Origin: Actinomycetes bacterium
GTDB lineage: Bacteria; Actinomycetota; Actinomycetes; Prado026
DNA length: 10,471 nucleotides
NCBI GenBank assembly: GCA_025455945.1
Contig: JALOLN010000063.1
Coordinates: forward strand, 1 to 10,471
Reading direction: 5' to 3'
A model generated the notes under the pieces. The model was not told the origin of the DNA. It searched no databases and saw only the letters and a program-made list of their open reading frames with translations. A program made the translations under genes and the position numbers. Shown piece after piece: positions 6,628-10,471 of the stretch; within the stretch, counting starts at the first letter, position 1, and every line of letters starts with the position of its first letter.

Positions 6628-7085
6628 CGGGCCGGCCGGCGCTCGCGCCACTCCCGGACCAGCTGGTCCTGCAGCGCGAACATCTCGCGCTCCTCCGCGG
6701 GGGCATCGTGGTCGTAGCCCAGCAGGTGCAGGATCCCGTGGGTGGCGAGCAGGTGCAGCTCGTCCTCGGCGGAGTGCCGCGCCGCGACGGCCTGCCGCTC
6801 GGCCACCGCCGGGCACAGCACCACGTCGCCGAGCAGCCCCGGCTCGGGCTCGTCGCCGTCCTTGGGCGGTCGCAGCTCGTCCATGGGGAAGGCCATGACG
6901 TCGGTCGGCCCGGGCTCGTCCATCCACTGCTCGTGCAGGGCCGCCATCGCCTCGACGTCGACCAGCAGCAGCGACAGGTCGGCCTGCGGGTGGATCCGCA
7001 GCCGGGAGAGGACGAACCCCGCGAGCTCGACCAGGGCGACCTCGTCGACGGGCACCCCGCTCTCGTTAGCGACCTCGACGCTCAC
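6624..7085 (-). CDS. ybeY: Endoribonuclease YbeY (rRNA maturation)
   Basis: YbeY is a zinc-dependent endoribonuclease needed for 16S rRNA 3'-end maturation and 70S quality control. The 153-residue protein has the diagnostic three-histidine zinc motif THGILHLLGYDH (H116, H120, H126), and before it the GPTDVMAFPMDE and GLLGDVVLCPAVA segments of the fold. It has the usual compact length and lacks the C-terminal extension of the mycobacterial protein. GTG 7085 overlaps the phoH stop by 4 nt (GTGA), and its own stop overlaps the next start by 4 nt, so it should be translated by coupling from phoH. Era, the protein it works with, is two genes downstream. Confidence 0.96.
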   Translation of the reverse strand: MSVEVANESGVPVDEVALVELAGFVLSRLRIHPQADLSLLLVDVEAMAALHEQWMDEPGPTDVMAFPMDELRPPKDGDEPEPGLLGDVVLCPAVAERQAVAARHSAEDELHLLATHGILHLLGYDHDAPAEEREMFALQDQLVREWRERRPAR

Positions 7086-8128
7086 CGTCTGCCGCTCCGG
7101 TGCGGCGCGGGGGCGGGCGCGGGCACGCCGGCCCGCTCGACGTCGTAGCGGTGGTAGGCGTCGACGATGTCGCTCACCAGCCGGTGCCGGACGACGTCCG
7201 CGCTGGACAGCCGGCAGAAGGCCACGTCCTCGACCTCGTCGAGGATGTGCTGCACCTCGGTGAGCCCGCTGCGGGTGCCACCCGGCAGGTCGGTCTGGGT
7301 GACGTCACCGGTCACGACCATCTGGGAGCCGAACCCGAGTCGGGTGAGGAACATCTTCATCTGCTCGGCCGTGGTGTTCTGCGCCTCGTCGAGGATGATG
7401 AAGGCGTCGTTGAGGGTGCGGCCGCGCATGTACGCCAGCGGGGCGACCTCGATGGTCCCCGCCTCCATCAGCCGCGGGATCGACTCCGGGTCGATCATGT
7501 CGTGCAGCGCGTCGTACAGCGGGCGGAGGTAGGGGTCGATCTTCTCGTAGAGCGTGCCCGGCAGGAACCCCAGCCGCTCCCCCGCCTCGACCGCGGGCCG
7601 GGTGAGCAGGATGCGGGTGACCTGCTTGGACTGCAGCGCCTGCACGGCCTTCGCGACCGCGAGGTAGGTCTTGCCGGTGCCCGCCGGGCCGATGCCGAAC
7701 ACGATGGTGTGCCGGTCGATCGCGTCGACGTACTGCTTCTGGTTGACCGTCTTCGGCCGGATCGTCCGACCCCGGTTGCTCAGGATGTTGAAGGTGAGGA
7801 CCTCCGCGGGCCGTGACCCCGCCACGGGCGCCCGCAGCATGGCCACGGAACGCTCGACGGCGTCGACGGTCAGCGGCTGGCCGGTCCGCAGCACGGCGAG
7901 CAGCTCGTCGAGCAGTCGCTCCGCAAGGGCCACCTCCCCGGGGCTCCCGCGCAGCGTCAGCTCGTTGCCCCGGGCGTGCAAGTCGGTGCCCGGGAAGGCG
8001 CGCTCCATCGCCCGCAGCAGCTCGTCCCCGGGGCCCAGCAGGCTCACCATGGGGACGGCGGCGGGGACGACGATGCGGTGCTCGGTCGGCTGGTCGCTCA
8101 CGGGCCTCGGGTCTGCGCTCGGGGTCAC
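7082..8128 (-). CDS. phoH: PhoH-family ATPase (YbeZ/PhoH1-like)
   Basis: This cytoplasmic P-loop NTPase, related to the N-terminal helicase part of superfamily 1, is typically encoded beside ybeY and is thought to act with it on RNA. The 348-residue protein has an N-terminal small RNA-binding-like region (about 25-100, LLGPGDELLRAMER and HARGNELTLRG), then the PhoH core: RTIRPKTVNQKQYVDAI (121-137), Walker A GPAGTGKT (147-154), LTRPAVEAGERLGFLPG (175-191), Walker B IILDEAQN (244-251) and VTGDVTQTDLP (272-282). The last 20 residues are Pro/Ala/Arg-rich. The start is taken as GTG 8128, with only a weak ribosome binding site; an alternative is the in-frame GTG at 8101. TAGCAT on the minus strand (8158-8153) could be a -10 box in the 32-nt gap after the HIT gene, so phoH may have its own promoter as well as read-through from HIT. 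Confidence 0.95.
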   Translation of the reverse strand: MTPSADPRPVSDQPTEHRIVVPAAVPMVSLLGPGDELLRAMERAFPGTDLHARGNELTLRGSPGEVALAERLLDELLAVLRTGQPLTVDAVERSVAMLRAPVAGSRPAEVLTFNILSNRGRTIRPKTVNQKQYVDAIDRHTIVFGIGPAGTGKTYLAVAKAVQALQSKQVTRILLTRPAVEAGERLGFLPGTLYEKIDPYLRPLYDALHDMIDPESIPRLMEAGTIEVAPLAYMRGRTLNDAFIILDEAQNTTAEQMKMFLTRLGFGSQMVVTGDVTQTDLPGGTRSGLTEVQHILDEVEDVAFCRLSSADVVRHRLVSDIVDAYHRYDVERAGVPAPAPAPHRSGRR

Positions 8129-8160
8129 CAGGCGGACGCCCGGCGTGGCTCCATGCTAGG

Positions 8161-8505
8161 TCAGCCGGGCGGCCAGCCGAGCGGCCGACCGCCGAGCACG
8201 TGGGCGTGCACGTGGAAGACGGTCTGCCCCGCCCCCGGGCCGGTGTTGAGCACGATCCGGTACCCCGTGCGGTCGATACCCTCCTGCTCGGCCACCCGGG
8301 CGGCCTCGGCGAGCACCACCCCGGCCAGCTCGGGGTCGGCGGCCACCATGGCCGCGGCGTCCGGGTGGTGGTCACGGGGGACGACGAGCACGTGGGTCGG
8401 GGCCTGCGGCGCGATGTCGCGGAAGGCCACCACCCGGTCGGTCTGGTGCACGACCGTCGCCGGGAGCGTGCCGGCGACGACGCGGCAGAAGAGGCACTCG
8501 GCCAT
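8161..8505 (-). CDS. HIT-family nucleotide-binding protein (HINT-like)
   Basis: This 114-residue histidine-triad protein is probably a purine nucleoside phosphoramidate hydrolase or a related nucleotidyl hydrolase; its physiological substrate is unknown. The histidine triad is HVHAHVLGG (H98, H100, H102). The N-terminal CLFC (C4, C7) is the zinc-site pair seen in many bacterial HINT proteins, and FRDIAPQAPTHVLVVPR (28-44) is the conserved nucleotide-site strand region. The length is normal for the family. ATG 8505 has no Shine-Dalgarno, but TACGCT lies on the minus strand at 8517-8512. That places the predicted transcription start on the ATG itself, indicating a leaderless mRNA. It is the first gene of the rightmost minus-strand operon leading into phoH. 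Confidence 0.95.
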   Translation of the reverse strand: MAECLFCRVVAGTLPATVVHQTDRVVAFRDIAPQAPTHVLVVPRDHHPDAAAMVAADPELAGVVLAEAARVAEQEGIDRTGYRIVLNTGPGAGQTVFHVHAHVLGGRPLGWPPG

Positions 8506-8511
8506 GGCCGG

Positions 8512-8517
8512 AGCGTA
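8512..8517 (-). promoter_or_regulatory. -10 box of a leaderless HIT/phoH operon promoter
   Basis: TACGCT followed by exactly 6 nt and then the HIT-gene ATG matches the TANNNT-N6-start geometry of leaderless actinobacterial transcripts. A TTGACG is present at 8536-8531, but only 13 nt upstream of the -10, shorter than the usual 17-18, so the -35 is unclear. Confidence 0.55.
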
Positions 8518-8531
8518 GCGGCCCGCGCGCC

Positions 8532-8565
8532 GTCAACCGGCGGGGCCCGTGCGGCGTCGTACGGT
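8532..8565 (+). promoter_or_regulatory. Candidate promoter for the sigma factor gene
   Basis: Two possibilities overlap. TACGGT at 8560-8565 fits a TANNNT -10 box and would start transcription near 8572. Alternatively CAAC (8534-8537), 17 nt, then CGTC (8555-8558) resembles the AAC...CGT pattern of extracytoplasmic-function sigma factor promoters, which would allow self-activation. Both leave the GGGAGGA ribosome binding site inside the mRNA. Neither is proven. Confidence 0.35.
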
Positions 8566-8609
8566 GTGTGGAGCAGGTCATCAGCTGGGTCGCGGGAGGA
8601 CTGGTCGTC

Positions 8610-9128
8610 GTGGACGTCCCAGGCGACGCCCCGGCGCGCTGGGACCGCGACACGGCGCTCACCGTCCTCTACACCGCCCACCACCGCTCCCTCGTCCGGA
8701 TCGCCGGCCTGCTGCTGCGTGACGTCGACGCCGCCGAGGACGTGGTGCAGGACGCCTTCGTGGGGCTGTACCGACGGTGGTACCGGCTCCGCGACCCGGA
8801 CAAGGCCGCGGCGTACCTGCGGCAGGCGACCGTGAACGGCGCGCGCTCCGCGTTGCGCCGCCGCGGCACGGCCCGGCGGGCGCTGCCCCGGCTGCTGCCC
8901 ACCGCAACCGACCCGGACGTGGCCGCCCAGGTCACAGCCCGGCACACGGTCACCGACGCTCTCGCCCGGCTGCCGGAGCGGCAGCGCGAGGTGCTCGTGC
9001 TGCGGTACTACGCCGACCTGTCCGAGGCGCAGATCGCCGACACCCTCGGCATCAGCCGGGGGGCGGTCAAGACACACGCGTCGCGGGGCCTGGCCGCCCT
9101 GCGCCCGAGCCTGGAGCTGGTCCGGTGA
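8610..9128 (+). CDS. SigE-family (ECF-like) RNA polymerase sigma factor
   Basis: This is an alternative sigma-70 factor with regions 2 and 4 only, probably redirecting RNA polymerase to a small regulon. The 172-residue protein has region 2 at about 16-85 (LTVLYTAHHRSLVRIAGLLL, DAAEDVVQDAFVGLYRRW, AAYLRQATVNGARSALRRR) and region 4 at about 112-165 (LARLPERQREVLVLRYYADLS and the helix-turn-helix EAQIADTLGISRGAVKTHASRGL). The sequence style is that of the actinobacterial SigE-family group. The start chosen is GTG 8610, which has GGGAGGA at 8594-8600 with 9 nt spacing. An in-frame GTG at 8568 would add 14 residues but has no ribosome binding site and would precede the start point predicted from TACGGT. 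Its stop overlaps the next start by 4 nt (GTGA). Target genes cannot be read from this window. Confidence 0.93.
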   Translation: MDVPGDAPARWDRDTALTVLYTAHHRSLVRIAGLLLRDVDAAEDVVQDAFVGLYRRWYRLRDPDKAAAYLRQATVNGARSALRRRGTARRALPRLLPTATDPDVAAQVTARHTVTDALARLPERQREVLVLRYYADLSEAQIADTLGISRGAVKTHASRGLAALRPSLELVR

Positions 9129-10120
9129 ACGAGCGACGCGACGACGACGAGATCCTGGGAGCGCGGCTGCGCCGCGTCCTGGGCGAGGAGGCTGACCTCA
9201 TGATTCCCTCCGACGACGGCCTGCAGGAGATCCGCGGCCGGGTGGCGCAGGAGCGCCCGGGCCGGCGGTGGCTCATCCCGGTCGCTGCCGCTGCCGCCGT
9301 CGTGCTGGTGGCGGCGGGCGCGGCCTTCGTCCTGACCCGTGACGACACCACGGAGCCGGGGCCGGTAGCGACCCCGACGCCGAGCGCGAGCGCGTCGGTG
9401 ACGCCCACCCCCTCGCCGACGGCGACCGGGTCCGTCACGGTGCCGGTGTACTACGTGGTCGACGTCCCCGACGTCGGCCCCCGCCTGTACCGCGAGTTCC
9501 ACAGCGTCCCGGCCGTGGCCGGCGGACCGATCGCGGCTGCGGTCACGCAGCTCTTCGGCGACACCGCGGTGGACCCCGACTACACCTCGCCGTGGCCCGC
9601 CTCGACCCGGCTGCTGTCGGTGACGACGAGCGGGGCGACCGCGACGGTCGACCTGTCCGGCTTCGTGTCGGTGGGCGCGGAGTTCGAGTCCGCCGCCGTG
9701 CAGCAGCTCGTCTACACGGTCACGGCCGCCGACGACTCGATCAGCACGGTGCGGCTGCTGGTCAACGGCGCCACGCCGCCGTCCGGCCACTCCGACTGGT
9801 CGGCCCCGATCGGCCGCGAGCCGGCGCTGGGCACCATCGGGAACGTGTGGATCCTCCAGCCCGAGCAGGGCACGACGGTCGGCTCCCCGGTGACCATCCG
9901 GGTCTACGGCACCGGCTTCGAGGGCAACGTGCCCCTGAAGGTGTTCCGCGGCACGACCGAGGTGGCGGCGACGTTCGTCACCACCGAGATGGGCGGCTTC
10001 CGCGAGGCGAGCACGACGCTGGCAGTGCCCGCGGGCACCTACGAGCTGCGCGCCTACAACGACAGCGGCGAGGACGGCTCCCTGCAGCTGTGGGACACCA
10101 AGGACTTCACGGTCCGCTGA
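9125..10120 (+). CDS. Membrane-anchored GerMN-Gmad2 domain protein, possible partner of the sigma factor
   Basis: This 331-residue type II membrane protein has a charged cytoplasmic N-terminus (1-49, including DDDEILGARLRRVLGEEAD), one transmembrane helix (about 50-70, LIPVAAAAAVVLVAAGAAFVL without a lipobox cysteine), and a Pro/Thr/Ser-rich linker (about 77-103). A GerMN-like domain follows (about 104-225: VPVYYVVD, GPRLYREFHSV, then SGATATVDLSGFVS and AVQQLVYTVTA). The C-terminal Gmad2 immunoglobulin-like domain (about 238-331) has WILQPEQGTTVGSPVTIRVYGTGFEGNVPLKVF and ends AGTYELRAYNDSGEDGSLQLWDTKDFTVR. GerMN and Gmad2 were named from Bacillus sporulation and germination proteins but are common in non-sporulating actinobacteria. 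GTG 9125 overlaps the sigma factor stop by 4 nt, so the two are translated together. The cytoplasmic tail is placed where an anti-sigma segment would be, but I see no recognised anti-sigma domain or zinc motif. The domains are fairly sure; the function is unknown. Confidence 0.87.
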   Translation: MNERRDDDEILGARLRRVLGEEADLMIPSDDGLQEIRGRVAQERPGRRWLIPVAAAAAVVLVAAGAAFVLTRDDTTEPGPVATPTPSASASVTPTPSPTATGSVTVPVYYVVDVPDVGPRLYREFHSVPAVAGGPIAAAVTQLFGDTAVDPDYTSPWPASTRLLSVTTSGATATVDLSGFVSVGAEFESAAVQQLVYTVTAADDSISTVRLLVNGATPPSGHSDWSAPIGREPALGTIGNVWILQPEQGTTVGSPVTIRVYGTGFEGNVPLKVFRGTTEVAATFVTTEMGGFREASTTLAVPAGTYELRAYNDSGEDGSLQLWDTKDFTVR

Positions 10121-10130
10121 CCCGGACCCC

Positions 10131-10178
10131 GTGGCGGTGACGATGTGGCTGCTCTGGCGGCTACATCGTCACCGCCAC
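10131..10178. terminator. Strong hairpin, probable bidirectional terminator
   Basis: Left arm 10131-10149 and right arm 10160-10178 pair over 19 bp: 16 perfect outer pairs, then one G-U and two more G-C pairs, around a 10-nt loop (TGCTCTGGCG). Flanking CCCC (10127-10130) and GGGG could extend it past a one-base bulge. There is no T-run on either side, as is common for GC-rich actinobacterial terminators. It lies between two convergent genes and overlaps the last two codons and stop of rsmE (10169-10178). Confidence 0.75.
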
Positions 10179-10471
10179 CGGGGGGTGGCGGCGAGGAGGA
10201 CGGCCGCCGCCGCCGTGCCCGCGGTGGAGGTGCGCAGCACCGTCGGCCCCAGCCGGTAGGCAGCACCGCCGGCGGCGGCGAACGCCTCGAGCTCCTCACC
10301 GGTGAGCCCGCCCTCCGGCCCTACGACGACGACGACGTCGCCCTCCGCGGGCACCGGGGCCCCGGCCAGCGGGGCGTCGGCCCCCTCGTGCAGGACGACG
10401 CCCAGCGCGGCGCCGCGCACCAGCTCGGCCACCTCGGCGGTGGAGGCCAGCGGAGCGACCCGTGGCCACCA
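10169..10471 (-). CDS. rsmE: 16S rRNA (uracil(1498)-N3)-methyltransferase RsmE, C-terminal 100 residues
   Basis: RsmE methylates N3 of U1498 in 16S rRNA at the decoding region, using S-adenosylmethionine. Only the C-terminal part is in the window; the frame is open to the right edge (WWPRVAPLASTAEVAELV...), so the 5' end lies outside. The visible part is the SPOUT-fold methyltransferase core: VVVVVGPEGGLTGEELEAF, with the GPEGG cofactor loop, and YRLGPTVLRTSTAG, with the LG-x-x-x-LRT-x-TA trefoil-knot motif, then the short end ATPRWR. It reads toward the sigma-factor module, and its stop codon lies in the terminator hairpin. In related genomes rsmE commonly sits directly before HIT and phoH; here the plus-strand sigma module separates them. 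Confidence 0.93.
   Translation of the reverse strand, partial: WWPRVAPLASTAEVAELVRGAALGVVLHEGADAPLAGAPVPAEGDVVVVVGPEGGLTGEELEAFAAAGGAAYRLGPTVLRTSTAGTAAAAVLLAATPRWR

Noticed and set aside
6628..6927. 100-codon N-terminal extension of the CorC-type protein
   Set aside because: It overlaps ybeY in another frame, is Ala/Arg/Gly-rich and lacks homology features; ATG 6627 at the ATGA junction is the normal start.
8568..8609. Upstream GTG adding 14 residues to the sigma factor
   Set aside because: It has no ribosome binding site and lies before the transcription start predicted from TACGGT. GTG 8610 has GGGAGGA at good spacing.
9350..9440. Repetitive stretch in the GerMN-Gmad2 gene
   Set aside because: It is the codon pattern of a Pro/Thr/Ser linker in frame, not an independent repeat element.

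Overview
The window is very GC-rich and has actinobacterial features: GTG starts, TANNNT -10 boxes placed for leaderless or near-leaderless transcripts, and a gene order that largely matches the uppS-recO ... era-corC-ybeY-phoH region known from Mycobacterium and Streptomyces. The genus cannot be read from the sequence. A soil actinobacterium of the Geodermatophilales/Frankiales kind would fit, but that is only a guess. I see no tRNA, rRNA, insertion sequence, CRISPR array or phage gene.

Layout, left to right. (1) Minus strand, 1-1575: the long-chain cis-prenyl diphosphate synthase uppS (last few codons cut off by the window edge), preceded by recO, 10 bp apart. (2) Plus strand, 1621-2469: a two-part GNAT-type acetyltransferase, divergent from recO and convergent with leuA; the two stop codons overlap in a shared CTAG. 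(3) Minus strand, 2466-4330: leuA (2-isopropylmalate synthase) behind its own promoter, a 14-residue leader peptide with four consecutive leucine codons, and a leader RNA with two mutually exclusive folds, one of which buries the leuA Shine-Dalgarno sequence. (4) Minus strand, 4394-8505: HIT protein, phoH, ybeY, a CorC/HlyC-type CNNM-CBS membrane protein, and era. The last four are chained by 4-nt start/stop overlaps. YbeY and Era act in 16S rRNA and 30S maturation, so this is a ribosome-maturation operon. (5) Plus strand, 8610-10120: a SigE-family sigma factor and a membrane-anchored GerMN-Gmad2 protein, also overlapping by 4 nt. They are inserted divergently between HIT/phoH and the rsmE gene that often precedes them. 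(6) A strong 19-bp hairpin at 10131-10178, probably a bidirectional terminator, lies between this module and the 3' end of rsmE (minus strand, running off the right edge).

Most of the window is conserved housekeeping. The most notable elements are the leuA leader switch, whose parts can be read base by base, and the sigma factor/GerMN-Gmad2 pair. The second protein has a short cytoplasmic tail that could control its partner sigma factor, but nothing in the sequence proves this.
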